From Synechococcales cyanobacterium M55_K2018_004 (GTDB taxonomy: Bacteria > Cyanobacteriota > Cyanobacteriia > Elainellales > Elainellaceae): DNA of 35,076 nucleotides. This document shows, piece after piece, positions 25,491-35,036 of this stretch; the stretch's first letter is position 1, and every line of letters begins with the position of its first letter. A program made the translations under genes and the position numbers. The notes under the pieces were generated by a model that saw only the letters and a list, made by a program, of their open reading frames with translations, was not told the DNA's origin and made no database searches. Location of the stretch: positions 1 to 35,076 of the forward strand of contig DVEB01000047.1 in assembly GCA_015295905.1 (NCBI GenBank). The letters run 5' to 3'.

Positions 25491-27071
25491 ATGAATGTCG
25501 CCGCTACAAAACCGCCTACCCTGCGTCCTTATCAGATTCAACTGATCAAAGATCTCTACGACAAACTGGCCGAGGGACACAAGCGAGTTGCCGTGATTGC
25601 GGGCACCGGGGCCGGAAAAACCGTGATCGCAGGTCAGATCTGCGCCCATGCGGAGTCGCGGGGGTGTCGTCTGATGTTCCTAGTACACCTGGATGTGCTA
25701 GTGGGACAGACCTACGAGAAAATGCGAGCCTTTGGCCTGCACTGTGGCTTTATCAAGGCAGGGTGGGCGGAGGATCCAAACGCCCCAATCCAGATTGCCA
25801 GCATTCAAACTATGCTAAAACGCCGCTGGTGGCGTCAATGGCCTGCGGATGTGGTGCTATACGATGAAGCTCACACCACAGTGTTTAGTCGGGTCGGGCA
25901 GCAGTTGCTCTATGAAACCCACCGGGATGCGGTTCACCTAGCTTTAACGGCGACCCCCTACCGCTTGGGAAAGGCACAACTGGGCGACCACATGGAGACA
26001 ATGGTGGCCTCGCCTGTCCCCTCAGAACTGCAAAAGATGGGGTTCCTTGCCCCGATGAAGTACTACGGCTTTTCCCTAGAGAACCAGATTGACCTATCGG
26101 GGGTTCGTACCGTTGCGGGGGATTTTGACGAACGCGATCTGAAGAATGCGTGCGATCGCCCTGAACTAGTGGAACGAATTGTGGAGGAGTGGCACCGCCT
26201 CACGCCCGACAAGCGCTCGATCGCCTTTTGTGTAGATGTGGAACACGCTCGCCACGTTGCGGCAGCCTTTAACGCCGCCGGAGTCCCCGCTGCCACGGTA
26301 GACGGCGACACCCCAATTAGGGAGCGACATAAGCTGTACGCCGACCTACGTGCTGGTCACATTCTGATGCTGACCTCCTGCAACGTGATCAGCATCGGTT
26401 TTGATGAACCCAGCGTTGAGGTGGGGTTGTTGCTGCGTCCCACCCAGTCCCTTGCCTTGCACTACCAGCAGATTGGGCGCGTCATGCGGATCTCGCCGCA
26501 GACCGATAAACTCAACGGTATTATTCTCGACCAGGCAGGCAACCTCAACCGTCTGGGGTTTCCAGAGGACATCCAGTTCTACTCCTTACCGACTCGCCAA
26601 GACCCGACAACCCAGGGGGTGGGGGCTGCCCCAACCAAGCAGTGTCCCGGTTGCGGGCTGCTGGTACGGATCAGCGTAATGCAGTGCCCCGACTGTGGCC
26701 ACAACTGGCAGGAGGAAGCACAGGTGATCTTGGATGACCTGTCGGAAGTGCGACACGATGAGCAGGTGACGATCACCCAGGAACAGGAGATGATCCAGTT
26801 TTTCCACGAGCAACGCAAGAAGACGTTTCGGCAGGGGGCTGCCCCTAGTTGGTGCGATCGCGTCTTCTTTGAGAAGTTTAACCGCCTGCCGCAAGATGCT
26901 TGGTGTCTGGGGTCTACCTTCGGCCATCAGCCCACCCTGGATGACAAGTACGACTATAAGCACTACCTGATGCAGATTGCGCAACGTCAGGGCAAGTCGA
27001 TTTCTTGGGTGATCAGCGAGTTTCAGAAAGAGTTTGGCCCCGCCAACTGGCAGGAAGTCATTTTGAATTAA
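25491..27071 (+). CDS. DEAH-box superfamily 2 helicase with zinc ribbon
   Basis: A 526-residue helicase of the ResIII/SF2 type. Motifs in order: Q-like region LRPYQIQLIKDL, Walker A GTGAGKT, DEAH in VVLYDEAHTT, motif III LTATPYRLG, a second RecA domain with MLTSCNVISIGFDEPSVEV, and motif VI QQIGRVMRIS. After about residue 380 comes a four-cysteine zinc ribbon (CPGCG...CPDCGHNW), followed by a 110-residue tail (FEKFNRLPQDAW, SISWVISEFQKEFGPANWQ). The architecture resembles helicases carried by phages and many cyanobacteria. The substrate is unknown. I chose the ATG at 25491; an in-frame TTG at 25461 would add ten residues without homologous character. A strong hairpin follows the stop. Confidence 0.88.
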   Translation: MNVAATKPPTLRPYQIQLIKDLYDKLAEGHKRVAVIAGTGAGKTVIAGQICAHAESRGCRLMFLVHLDVLVGQTYEKMRAFGLHCGFIKAGWAEDPNAPIQIASIQTMLKRRWWRQWPADVVLYDEAHTTVFSRVGQQLLYETHRDAVHLALTATPYRLGKAQLGDHMETMVASPVPSELQKMGFLAPMKYYGFSLENQIDLSGVRTVAGDFDERDLKNACDRPELVERIVEEWHRLTPDKRSIAFCVDVEHARHVAAAFNAAGVPAATVDGDTPIRERHKLYADLRAGHILMLTSCNVISIGFDEPSVEVGLLLRPTQSLALHYQQIGRVMRISPQTDKLNGIILDQAGNLNRLGFPEDIQFYSLPTRQDPTTQGVGAAPTKQCPGCGLLVRISVMQCPDCGHNWQEEAQVILDDLSEVRHDEQVTITQEQEMIQFFHEQRKKTFRQGAAPSWCDRVFFEKFNRLPQDAWCLGSTFGHQPTLDDKYDYKHYLMQIAQRQGKSISWVISEFQKEFGPANWQEVILN

Positions 27072-27159
27072 ACCGGAATCCGTAGGTTTACGGTTGTTGT
27101 ATTCTTTAAGCCCCCAAAAGAGAACAGACAGCAAGTAGCCCCCACCACTGTCTGCCTCC

Positions 27160-27193
27160 CCTGAGGGTGGGGTGGAAACACCCCACCCTTAGG
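27160..27193 (+). terminator. Strong GAAA-capped hairpin after the helicase gene
   Basis: CCTGAGGGTGGGGTG pairs with CACCCCACCCTTAGG over 15 bp (one G-T wobble) around a GAAA tetraloop. ATAACTTTTCCTT follows, a weak U tract. It is most simply the helicase terminator, although a structured small RNA is possible. Confidence 0.6.
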
Positions 27194-27310
27194 ATAACTT
27201 TTCCTTATGAGAAAACAACAAGAGCCAACTAGGAATCACCCATTCGGGTGAGGAACATCAAGAGAATCGTGAAGAGAATTCCTAGTTTTTAGATGTATTA
27301 TTTTTTACTA

Positions 27311-27436
27311 TAAAGTCAGTTTTGGTTAAGAGGGTTTTAGGGCACTACGCCGAGTGCGGCGCTCCGAACCCCCTACTGTTTCATGTGCGTCGCGCCCGCA
27401 ACGTCAAGGGATTCAGTGTGTCTGGGATTCGTGTTA
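27311..27436 (-). repeat. Family C element, decayed (C4)
   Basis: Left end TAAAGTCAGTTTTGGTTAAG and right end GGGATTCGTGTTA match family C. The first hairpin (GGGCACTACGCCGAGTGCGGCGCTCCG) and the second (ATGTGCGTCGCGCCCGCAACG) are degraded. Confidence 0.75.
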
Positions 27437-27696
27437 CTAGCCGTAACGCACCGTGGGGATGGCATTTGTCATGCAAGTCCCTCAGCGAAGGTGATGGAGC
27501 AACCGTGGCCTAATCGTTTAGCTAAAAATTGGCTAAAAAAATAATAAATTTCTATAGGGTCTCCTGTCAGGTTTCATGATTTTTCCAAGAAGCCCTAGAG
27601 ACACTCTGTGCGGAAGTCGAGTATGTTGAGTAGGATGTTGAGGAACGAATTTTAACATCTTCTTCGCAATTCACGCTTTGCTATCTATCTCACTGA

Positions 27697-28980
<1,284 letters not shown>

Positions 28981-29005
28981 GCAGTGTGACAATCAAATCC
29001 CTACA

Positions 29006-29032
29006 ATGCGTTATGGCTACCGCCTAACGCAT
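29006..29032 (+). terminator. Hairpin D2, possible ahcY terminator
   Basis: ATGCGTTA and GGC pair with GCC and TAACGCAT around TACC, 25 bases after the ahcY stop. The same motif appears at 22074, so it is also a dispersed repeat. No T-run follows. Confidence 0.5.
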
Positions 29033-29158
29033 CTACAGTGGGGACACGATTTATACCAATTCTTCAAACTCTTACGACGGATCCTGTGGCAGGGAGACAG
29101 GGGCTTTGTCTCCTAAAGGTAAAGAGAGAAAAGGCTCCCCGACTCTCGTCTGTCGCAT

Positions 29159-29261
29159 TATGGCACTATGCACTTATAGTGTAGAAAGTTTTTGTGGGAA
29201 ACTTCGCGCCGCGGGGTTTCCCACAAAAACTTTTGTCCTAACCCATGCGTGTAGCGCTATA
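29159..29261 (-). repeat. Family B hairpin element (B4)
   Basis: A complete reversed copy: TATGGCACTATGCACTTATA at the left, CATGCGTGTAGCGCTATA at the right. The stem pairs 29185-29202 with 29216-29233 perfectly (18 bp) with a sequence unlike B1. Confidence 0.9.
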
Positions 29262-29303
29262 ACCGACGGGGGCAGTATCAGGGCAATCAAGGGCTGCAGT
29301 TCT

Positions 29304-29921
29304 ATGGCTGACTGGATCACACGAACGGTTGAAACGCTGGGCTATTTTGGAATTGGCTTCCTCATGTTTCTGGAAAACCTCTTCCCACCTATTCCCTCCG
29401 AACTGATTATGCCGCTCGCAGGTTTTGCTGCCTCCCGACCGAATAGTGATATTGAGTTTGTTCCAGCCGTTATGGTTGGAGTGGTTGGGACGGTGTTGGG
29501 GGCACTCCCCTGGTACTATGCGGGCATGTTCTTAGGAGAAAAGCGGTTGATGGACTTGGCCGATCGCTATGGGAAGTGGTTCACCATTTCTAGCCGAGAC
29601 ATTGAAAAGGCGATCGCCTGGTTTAACCAGTATGGGGGTGCAGCGGTCTTTCTCTGTCGCCTAGTGCCTGGAGTGCGGACGCTGATCTCGCTCCCCGCAG
29701 GGTTGAGCCGCATGAATATCGGGATATTTCTGCTGTACTCAACGCTGGGCACTGTGATTTGGACCTGCCTGCTGGCCAGCGCCGGCTACTTGCTAGGAAA
29801 TAACTATGCGTTAGTAGAGAAGTATCTGGGGCCAGTCTCAAAGATTGTCCTGCTAGGGTTGCTGGTTATGTTTGGAATTTGGGTGTGGCAGCGACGGCGC
29901 CAACGATTGCGATCGCGCTAA
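29304..29921 (+). CDS. DedA/SNARE-associated-type membrane protein
   Basis: A 205-residue integral membrane protein. It has the DedA signatures FLENLFPPIPSELIMPLAGF near residue 25-45 and FLCRLVPGVRTLISLPAGLSR in the second half. Hydrophobic helices include FVPAVMVGVVGTVLGALPWY, and the C-terminal helix IVLLGLLVMFGIWVW is followed by a basic tail (QRRRQRLRSR). DedA proteins are inner-membrane transporters, several of which flip polyprenyl-phosphate or phospholipids; the substrate here is unknown. I chose the ATG at 29304 (MADWITRTVETLGYFG), which gives the family length. The open frame upstream to 29106 runs through repeat B4 and is not part of the protein. Element A5 begins 12 bases after the stop. 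Confidence 0.9.
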   Translation: MADWITRTVETLGYFGIGFLMFLENLFPPIPSELIMPLAGFAASRPNSDIEFVPAVMVGVVGTVLGALPWYYAGMFLGEKRLMDLADRYGKWFTISSRDIEKAIAWFNQYGGAAVFLCRLVPGVRTLISLPAGLSRMNIGIFLLYSTLGTVIWTCLLASAGYLLGNNYALVEKYLGPVSKIVLLGLLVMFGIWVWQRRRQRLRSR

Positions 29922-29933
29922 GGAAAAGCCTGA

Positions 29934-30035
29934 TACCGACTCCGTCGCTTATTGAGTCGGTTTGTTGTGGTGTAAACCGTGCGCAGCGCACGGTTTACAC
30001 CACAACAAACTGCTACTTTACAGACGGATTCTGTA
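29934..30035 (+). repeat. Family A element with perfect 25-bp stem (A5)
   Basis: A complete copy: TACCGACTCCGTCGC...CAGACGGATTCTGTA. Arms 29960-29984 and 29986-30010 pair perfectly around a single A. Compared with A4, two stem positions have changed on both arms, so pairing is kept. Confidence 0.95.
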
Positions 30036-30065
30036 TGAGTAGCAGTGGAGTGCTGAAACTGCGAT

Positions 30066-30087
30066 TATGGCGCTACGCGCTCATGAT
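30066..30087 (-). repeat. Solo terminus of a family B element (B6)
   Basis: TATGGCGCTACGCGCTCATGA matches one family B end exactly, then similarity stops. The C5 element begins a few bases on. Confidence 0.75.
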
Positions 30088-30093
30088 AGACCA

Positions 30094-30177
30094 AGCGTGA
30101 ATTCCGGAAAAGCAAGGGTTGTGAGGCACCACGCTGAACGTAGTGGCCCACAACTCTCTTCACCAGACCTGAGGTTA
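30094..30177 (+). repeat. Family C element, one hairpin only (C5)
   Basis: Ends AGCGTGAATTCCGG and CCAGACCTGAGGTTA. Only the hairpin GTTGTGAGGCACC...GTAGTGGCCCACAAC remains; the second hairpin is absent. The TA terminus ends one base before the complement of the ribokinase stop codon. Confidence 0.82.
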
Positions 30178-30178
30178 A

Positions 30179-31102
30179 CTACTGCTGGTGTTGTGCCAAA
30201 AAATTGTCAAGGTCTTGTCGGCTCGGTAAGGATGGTTGTGCACCCGCTTTTGTCACAGAAAGCGCAGCCACAGCGGCAGCTTGAGTTGTAGCCTCAGACA
30301 GGGGTAGGCCAACTGCTAACCCTGCGGCCAATCCTCCATTAAAGGCATCGCCAGCGGCAACAGTGTCTACTGCTTTAACGGGAAAGACTGGAATAGTAAA
30401 AATTACGTCTGGGGTCACGCAGACCGCTCCTTGGTTACCTAGCTTAACAATCACGGTAGCCACACCGCGTTTTTGCAGACGACGAGCAGCTTCAATGGCG
30501 GAGGGACGATCGCTCACAGAAACCCCACTTAACTGACTCGCCTCCACTTGATTGGGAGTTAGGATATCGACAACAGGGTAGAGGTCTGCGGGTAGATCTG
30601 AGCGGGCAGGCGCAGGGTCAAGGATGACGGTTAACCCCGCCTGCTTGGCTGCCTTTGCGGCGGCAACGGTTACAGGTAAGGGAATCTCTAGTTGTAAAAG
30701 CAAGACCTTCGCAGTCGGGAGCAATTCCTGGAGCCGCTCAATATTAGTCTGGTCAACATTGCCGTTAGCGCCTGGAATGACGATGATGTTGTTTTCACCA
30801 GCCTCGTCTACTGAAATTAGGGCGACTCCAGAATGACTGGAATGATCGATTTGGAGGCGATCGCATCCGACACCATTGCGCTGCAAACCTTGCAATAACT
30901 GGTGTCCAAAGCCATCACTGCCCAGCCGACCCACCATCTGAACAGGAACGTCTAACCGGGCAACTGCAACAGCTTGGTTGGCTCCCTTGCCACCAGGAAT
31001 CGTATCAAACGTATGACCGATTAATGTTTCGCCAACTCCTGGTAGCCGAGGTACTCTGGCAACCAGATCCATATTGATAGAGCCAAAAACTAAAACGCTC
31101 AT
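30179..31102 (-). CDS. rbsK: Ribokinase (PfkB family)
   Basis: A 307-residue sugar kinase of the usual ribokinase length. PfkB signature 1 is PGGKGANQAVAVARL and signature 2 is DTVAAGDAFNGGLAAGLA, whose Asp is the catalytic base. The start MSVLVFGSINMDLVARVPRLP and GETLIG are typical of RbsK. It phosphorylates D-ribose at O5 with ATP, feeding ribose into the pentose phosphate pathway or nucleotide synthesis. Another PfkB sugar substrate cannot be fully excluded. No ribose transporter lies nearby. A 176-residue gene lies 77 bases upstream on the same strand and may be co-transcribed. Confidence 0.92.
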   Translation of the reverse strand: MSVLVFGSINMDLVARVPRLPGVGETLIGHTFDTIPGGKGANQAVAVARLDVPVQMVGRLGSDGFGHQLLQGLQRNGVGCDRLQIDHSSHSGVALISVDEAGENNIIVIPGANGNVDQTNIERLQELLPTAKVLLLQLEIPLPVTVAAAKAAKQAGLTVILDPAPARSDLPADLYPVVDILTPNQVEASQLSGVSVSDRPSAIEAARRLQKRGVATVIVKLGNQGAVCVTPDVIFTIPVFPVKAVDTVAAGDAFNGGLAAGLAVGLPLSEATTQAAAVAALSVTKAGAQPSLPSRQDLDNFLAQHQQ

Positions 31103-31179
31103 ACTCTGCCTACGACGATGGTTTGAATGCGGCGATAACGACGGTCTACATCGCCAACCCCACCTCGAAGCCGTTCGTC

Positions 31180-31710
31180 TTACTGGATAACCTGGGCGAT
31201 CGCTGCTTGAATCGCCTTGCGTTGCTCGTCATCGTAGCCCCAGCGGTCGAGAAACGTTTGGTAAACACCCCCTCCACAGGTGACACTGTGCAACAGTTGG
31301 GAGGCCTTTTCCTGGAGTTGGGGCAGTTGCAGCAGGTGGATCAGGTGGGCAGTGCGGCGTTTGACCCGGTCGGACCCCTGGGCCATGTCTGCATCGCCGT
31401 TGCGACGATGGGCGATCGCCATAGCCGACGACATCGCCAGGTTTTTCACCAGCAGTTCCGAGACAATTTCAGGAGAAGTTTGTAGCGCTTGCACCACAGC
31501 GGCGGTTGGGTGGTCTGCGAGTGTCCGTTCATCAGTGAGGTAGGTAACGAAGAAGCCCCTTGCTCCATTTTCGCTGCTCACCAAGCCAGCGAGGGCGGCT
31601 TGCAGGTCAGCTTCCGCAAGACTGCCAGCCTCCATCTGGGTGATCAGGCTCTGGGTCTGGGCGATCGCGGCTTCAAAGGTGAGAGCATTGGGGGTGTTGG
31701 TCTGAGTCAT
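31180..31710 (-). CDS. Conserved hypothetical protein, 176 aa
   Basis: I do not recognise a named family. The protein is mostly alpha-helical and soluble, with an N-terminal helix (FEAAIAQTQSLITQME), a middle part SENGARGFFVTYLTDERTLADHP, and a C-terminal helix pair (RRTAHLIHLLQLPQLQEKASQL). No signal peptide. The ATG at 31710 begins MTQTNTPNALTF; the frame is open to 31812 but that part is cysteine/arginine-rich and not protein-like. It sits 77 bases upstream of ribokinase on the same strand. The middle region looks conserved in style, so I think it is a real cyanobacterial gene. Confidence 0.7.
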   Translation of the reverse strand: MTQTNTPNALTFEAAIAQTQSLITQMEAGSLAEADLQAALAGLVSSENGARGFFVTYLTDERTLADHPTAAVVQALQTSPEIVSELLVKNLAMSSAMAIAHRRNGDADMAQGSDRVKRRTAHLIHLLQLPQLQEKASQLLHSVTCGGGVYQTFLDRWGYDDEQRKAIQAAIAQVIQ

Positions 31711-31858
31711 GGCACAAAAGCACGGTCGGTTGCACAACAGGGATGAACTTTGGGGTGAATTGCGGGGCGATCGCCAAACGCGGAAACACTTCTGATCATG
31801 GCACCAACTCATATTGTTGGCACAGTTTGAGCCGAAAAAATCACCCAGATCTTACGCC

Positions 31859-31982
31859 TACGTCAGTTCCGGTTAAGCAGGTTGTGGGGCACTGTGCCCG
31901 GCGCAGTGCCCCACAACCTTTGATGTTCCGCGCGCGACACGCACGGAACATCAAAGGTTTCAGCTTTTTGGAATTCACGGTA
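31859..31982 (-). repeat. Family C two-hairpin element, complete (C6)
   Basis: The cleanest copy. TA-bounded ends TACGTCAGTTCCGGTTAAG and TTTTTGGAATTCACGGTA. The first hairpin pairs 31880-31894 with 31904-31918; the second pairs 31917-31930 with 31944-31957. Both are perfect over 14-15 bp. Confidence 0.93.
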
Positions 31983-32178
31983 CTCCTGGATGGATTTTGT
32001 GGATGAATAGATACCGAATTTCCTGCATTTGCAGCATAATTTGAGGGTATCGTCTTGCCCCAGCTCTCCTTTCCCCACCGGAGAGAAGGAGTTGGGGGAT
32101 AAAGGGAGATTTTCAAAGGTGATAGGCTCTCCAGCCGCTGCATGGTTGGGTTACGGGCGATCGCAAGTCATTAGGCTC

Positions 32179-32232
32179 GCTCTAGAAGTGGTTTTGTAGT
32201 GTAGTGTTGCCCCACAAAATCATTTCTAGAGC
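32179..32232 (+). repeat. 19-bp inverted repeat upstream of the metallopeptidase
   Basis: GCTCTAGAAGTGGTTTTGT (32179-32197) pairs with ACAAAATCATTTCTAGAGC (32214-32232); the two non-identical positions are G-T wobbles in the sense RNA. The loop is 16 bases. It ends 43 bases before the ATG. Confidence 0.85.
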
Positions 32233-32275
32233 ACGAACTCCTGAATTCCAACTCAGTCTATTGGGAGAAAACAAA

Positions 32276-33130
32276 ATGCGGTGGGAATACGGACGGCGTA
32301 GCGACAACGTTGAAGATCGTCGCAGTCGGGGGATGGGCGCAGCCCCAGTTGTTGGGGGGGGAATTGGGACGATCCTGATTGCACTGCTAGTGGCATTTTT
32401 AGGTGGAGACCCCAGCGCTGTCCTCAACCAAGGGGCACCCTACAGCCAGCCCTACCCGACGCAGATTGAGCAGCGATCGCCCCAGCAGGACCAACTGGCC
32501 GACTTTACCTCTGTGGTGCTAGCAGATACAGAAGATGTCTGGAACCAACAGTTCCGCCAGTTGGGAGGCACCTATGTGGAGCCAAAGCTTGTCCTGTTCA
32601 CAGGAGCCGTTGAGTCAGCCTGTGGCTACGCTGAGGCTGCCGTGGGGCCGTTCTACTGTCCGCGCGATCAGAAAGTCTACATCGACCTGAGCTTTTACAA
32701 CGACATGAAGACGAAGCTCAATGCACCGGGCGACTTTGCCCAGGCCTACGTGGTGGCCCACGAAGTTGGACACCATGTCCAGAACTTGTTGGGTATTTCG
32801 AGTCAGGTGCAGTCCCTACAACGGCGCGTCAGTAAGACCCAGGCCAACCAACTCTCAGTCCGACTGGAACTTCAGGCCGACTGTCTGGCAGGCGTTTGGG
32901 CCAACAACGCCCAGTCCCAACGGCAGATCCTGGAACCGGGCGACATCGAAGAGGCGCTCAACGCTGCCAGCGCCATTGGGGACGACCGCCTCCAGCGAGA
33001 GGCACGCGGCTATGTGGTGCCTGACTCATTTACCCACGGCACTTCTGCCCAGCGAGTGCGCTGGTTCCGCAAAGGGTTTGAAGCGGGCACACCAGAAGTC
33101 TGCAACACCTTTGAGACTAACAATCTCTAA
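32276..33130 (+). CDS. Neutral zinc metallopeptidase, YpfJ/KPN_02809 family
   Basis: A 284-residue protein. The family N-terminus MRWEYGRRSDNVEDRRSRG is followed by a glycine-rich membrane segment (GGGIGTILIALLVAFLGG) and a soluble domain outside or at the membrane. The zinc site is HEVGHHVQ (HExxH), with further conserved acidic residues in LELQADCLAGVWA. Earlier signatures are CGYAEAAVGPFYCPRDQKVYIDL and the closing FTHGTSAQRVRWFRKGFE. Substrate unknown. I chose the ATG at 32276 because GGGAG lies nine bases upstream. The TAA stop directly touches repeat element A6. A 19-bp inverted repeat lies in the leader. Confidence 0.93.
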   Translation: MRWEYGRRSDNVEDRRSRGMGAAPVVGGGIGTILIALLVAFLGGDPSAVLNQGAPYSQPYPTQIEQRSPQQDQLADFTSVVLADTEDVWNQQFRQLGGTYVEPKLVLFTGAVESACGYAEAAVGPFYCPRDQKVYIDLSFYNDMKTKLNAPGDFAQAYVVAHEVGHHVQNLLGISSQVQSLQRRVSKTQANQLSVRLELQADCLAGVWANNAQSQRQILEPGDIEEALNAASAIGDDRLQREARGYVVPDSFTHGTSAQRVRWFRKGFEAGTPEVCNTFETNNL

Positions 33131-33223
33131 TACCGACTCCGTTGGTTATTGAGTCGGGAACGTGCGCGCAGCGCACGTTCTTCCATCACGACAAACTGCT
33201 ACTTGACAGACGGATTCTGTGTA
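33131..33223 (+). repeat. Family A element with a shortened hairpin (A6)
   Basis: Ends TACCGACTCCGTTGG and CAGACGGATTCTGTGTA. The outer left arm is lost and a new short stem GAACGTGCGC-GCA-GCGCACGTTC fills the centre. It starts on the base after the metallopeptidase stop. Confidence 0.88.
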
Positions 33224-33284
33224 AGAGGCTGTCTGAGCAGTCAGGCTCAAGGCGAAGGCACAATTGACCGGCTAGCCTTCAGTC

Positions 33285-33309
33285 CCGGCCAAGCGTTGCC
33301 CTTGGCCGG
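33285..33309 (-). terminator. GC-rich hairpin downstream of the SpoIID-like gene
   Basis: CCGGCCAAG pairs perfectly with CTTGGCCGG around a 7-base loop, 48 bases past the minus-strand stop. No T-run follows, so termination is only a suggestion. Confidence 0.45.
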
Positions 33310-33357
33310 CGACGATCACAGCGAGTGTTTGTGGAACCGAGAAGGGACTGGCTCCTG

Positions 33358-34563
33358 CTACTGCACCTGAATACGAGATAGGATCGTCCCTGTGTAGTAG
33401 TGCCGCAGAATGTCCATATAGGAGCGGCCCTGCAACGCCATAAACTGGGCGCCCCACTGGCTCATACCTAGGCCGTGTCCAAAGCCACGCCCAACGATCT
33501 GGAAGCTAGTGGGTGCCCCGGCGACTCCGCGCGTGCTGGCGATTGCATCGGGTTGAGGAGTCACACTAAACCAGGTGCTGCGTAGGTTGAGGGCACTCCG
33601 CAACTGCGCGCCTGTAATTGTCTTAGTGCCTGCATCCCCCGTGGCTCGCAAGGTAATGACCCGCCCCACTGGGCTGACCCGCTCCGGTGTGAGTGAAAGA
33701 ATATTCCCAATCCCAGGAATCGCTGCCCTCAGTTGATCAGCAGTCACATTGACTGTCCACTGAGCATTAGGCGCAGCTTCGTCAAAAGCAGGGACGGCTC
33801 GCAGATAGGGTAAAGGATTCGTCCAGACGTTTTCTACATTATCGGTGTGGCCGCCAGCAGAAGCATGGAAGACTGCGTTAATGATGCGCCCTTGGTGCGT
33901 CACAACCTGACCCCGGGTGGCCTGGACTGCGGCGATTGTGCTGCTGGCCTCTTCTTCCACGCCGTTGTAGACTTGCCAACGCACAGTATCCCCCACATCA
34001 AAGACTGCATTGGCCCCCGTCTGCCGCTGGTAGAGGGCGTAGGTGCGAGCAGCAACAGCCTGTGCCTTGAGGGCTTCTGGGTGCCAGTTAGGATACACCT
34101 CGCTGCCAACGACGCTGTAAAGATACTCTTCTAAGTCAACGTAGTTCACAGCCGTGAGACCACCCGCCGTGGGAACCACTAGCGTGCGCCCACGATACCA
34201 GCGGCCACCGATCCACACCAAGCCGTTTTCGCCAGACGGTTCTAGCCAGACTGCCCCTGTGCGCCAGTCACTGACGGCGACCTGTCCGTTCTCCGCCCTA
34301 GCCACGACCGCTGTCTGGGCAGGCAGTTGGGCTAAGACTCGGCCATTGCCATCTCGCAGAGTTGTGGGAGTAGATCCCCCCACCTGCACTTGGCTGACAT
34401 CTTGCTCAATGGCGACTCGCATCTCTAGTTCGCCTGCTAGGGCTGGGGCGATCGCCGCCACCCACAGAAGCGCAGTCAACCACCAGGACCGCTTGCCAAA
34501 ATGCAACAGTTGCCGGAGGGTTTGCAACTGAGCGACAGGACATTTTTCAGACTGATTACTCAC
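33358..34563 (-). CDS. SpoIID/LytB-domain protein, predicted peptidoglycan lytic enzyme
   Basis: A 401-residue exported protein. A basic start (GKRSWW) precedes a hydrophobic stretch LTALLWVAAIAPALA, a likely signal peptide ending ALA-GE. The SpoIID domain follows: VGSEVYPNWHPEALKAQAVA with the glutamate that is catalytic in SpoIID, then AVFHASAGGHTDNVENVW and the C-terminal GFGHGLGMSQWGAQFMALQG...HYYTG. SpoIID trims glycan strands in sporulating Firmicutes. Cyanobacteria do not sporulate that way, so a role in septal or general wall remodelling is inferred. A GTG start at 34563 is supported by GAGG five bases upstream. The stop codon is TAG. Confidence 0.92.
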   Translation of the reverse strand: MSNQSEKCPVAQLQTLRQLLHFGKRSWWLTALLWVAAIAPALAGELEMRVAIEQDVSQVQVGGSTPTTLRDGNGRVLAQLPAQTAVVARAENGQVAVSDWRTGAVWLEPSGENGLVWIGGRWYRGRTLVVPTAGGLTAVNYVDLEEYLYSVVGSEVYPNWHPEALKAQAVAARTYALYQRQTGANAVFDVGDTVRWQVYNGVEEEASSTIAAVQATRGQVVTHQGRIINAVFHASAGGHTDNVENVWTNPLPYLRAVPAFDEAAPNAQWTVNVTADQLRAAIPGIGNILSLTPERVSPVGRVITLRATGDAGTKTITGAQLRSALNLRSTWFSVTPQPDAIASTRGVAGAPTSFQIVGRGFGHGLGMSQWGAQFMALQGRSYMDILRHYYTGTILSRIQVQ

Positions 34564-34898
34564 AAAAGCCTCACAGTAAACTCAACAGTTGCGTTGCACA
34601 CATGGGGCCGGAATTCACTGGGAATTCGAGCAGTGCTTGGGCGATCGCACTCAGCCAACTAATATAGACCAATTTCTATGGATGTCACCCCTTCAGACTG
34701 CCCGCGATCGCAAATTTTCTTAAGCCACAGCAATTTTGCGGCCATTTTTGCAGCCATGCTTTTGCCGGGCCGCTTTTTCTACCCTAAAAATCACGCCTGC
34801 GTAGGCACCCTTGTCGTAGGTTTCCCTCAATGTTGATCTAGTAGATAGACATTTCCCCCCGCTTTGTTCCAGCCCGTATATAGGTGGTACACCGTTAG

Positions 34899-34930
34899 TT
34901 AACGTGAATCCGGATAAGCTAAACGCCTTT
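34899..34930 (+). repeat. Family C terminus, fragment (C7)
   Basis: TTAACGTGAATCCGGATAAG matches the GTGAATTCCGG end of family C. The body is absent; element B5 starts immediately after. Confidence 0.65.
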
Positions 34931-35034
34931 TATAGCGCTACACCCATAGGTTAGGCCAACGCGTTTTGTGGGAAACTCCGCGCAGCAGGGGTTCTCACAA
35001 AACGTTTTTTACAGCATGAGCGCATAGCGCCATA
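34931..35034 (+). repeat. Family B hairpin element (B5)
   Basis: Ends TATAGCGCTACACCCATAGG and GAGCGCATAGCGCCATA. Stem arms ACGCGTTTTGTGGGAAAC and GTTCTCACAAAACGT pair with a few mismatches. Confidence 0.9.
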
Positions 35035-35036
35035 AC

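Larger units (their letters stand above)
28981..29303. other. Spacer between ahcY and dedA-like gene with D2 and B4
   Basis: It contains a hairpin (29006-29032) and a complete family B element (29159-29261). The frame of the downstream gene is open through the element (from 29106) but that extension is not protein-like. Confidence 0.7.
31711..32275. other. Divergent spacer with C6 and two further inverted repeats
   Basis: From left to right: the leader of the 176-residue gene, complete element C6 (31859-31982), a CCCCAGCTCTCCTT / AAGGAGTTGGGG inverted repeat (about 32054-32097), and a 19-bp-arm inverted repeat (32179-32232) close to the metallopeptidase start. No gene is seen. Confidence 0.7.

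Noticed and set aside
27322-27513. Small plus-strand frame between helicase and ahcY
   Set aside because: It lies mostly inside element C4 and encodes no recognisable domain.
29106-29303. N-terminal extension of the DedA-type protein
   Set aside because: The frame is open by chance through element B4. The sequence is not protein-like and the family start is at 29304.
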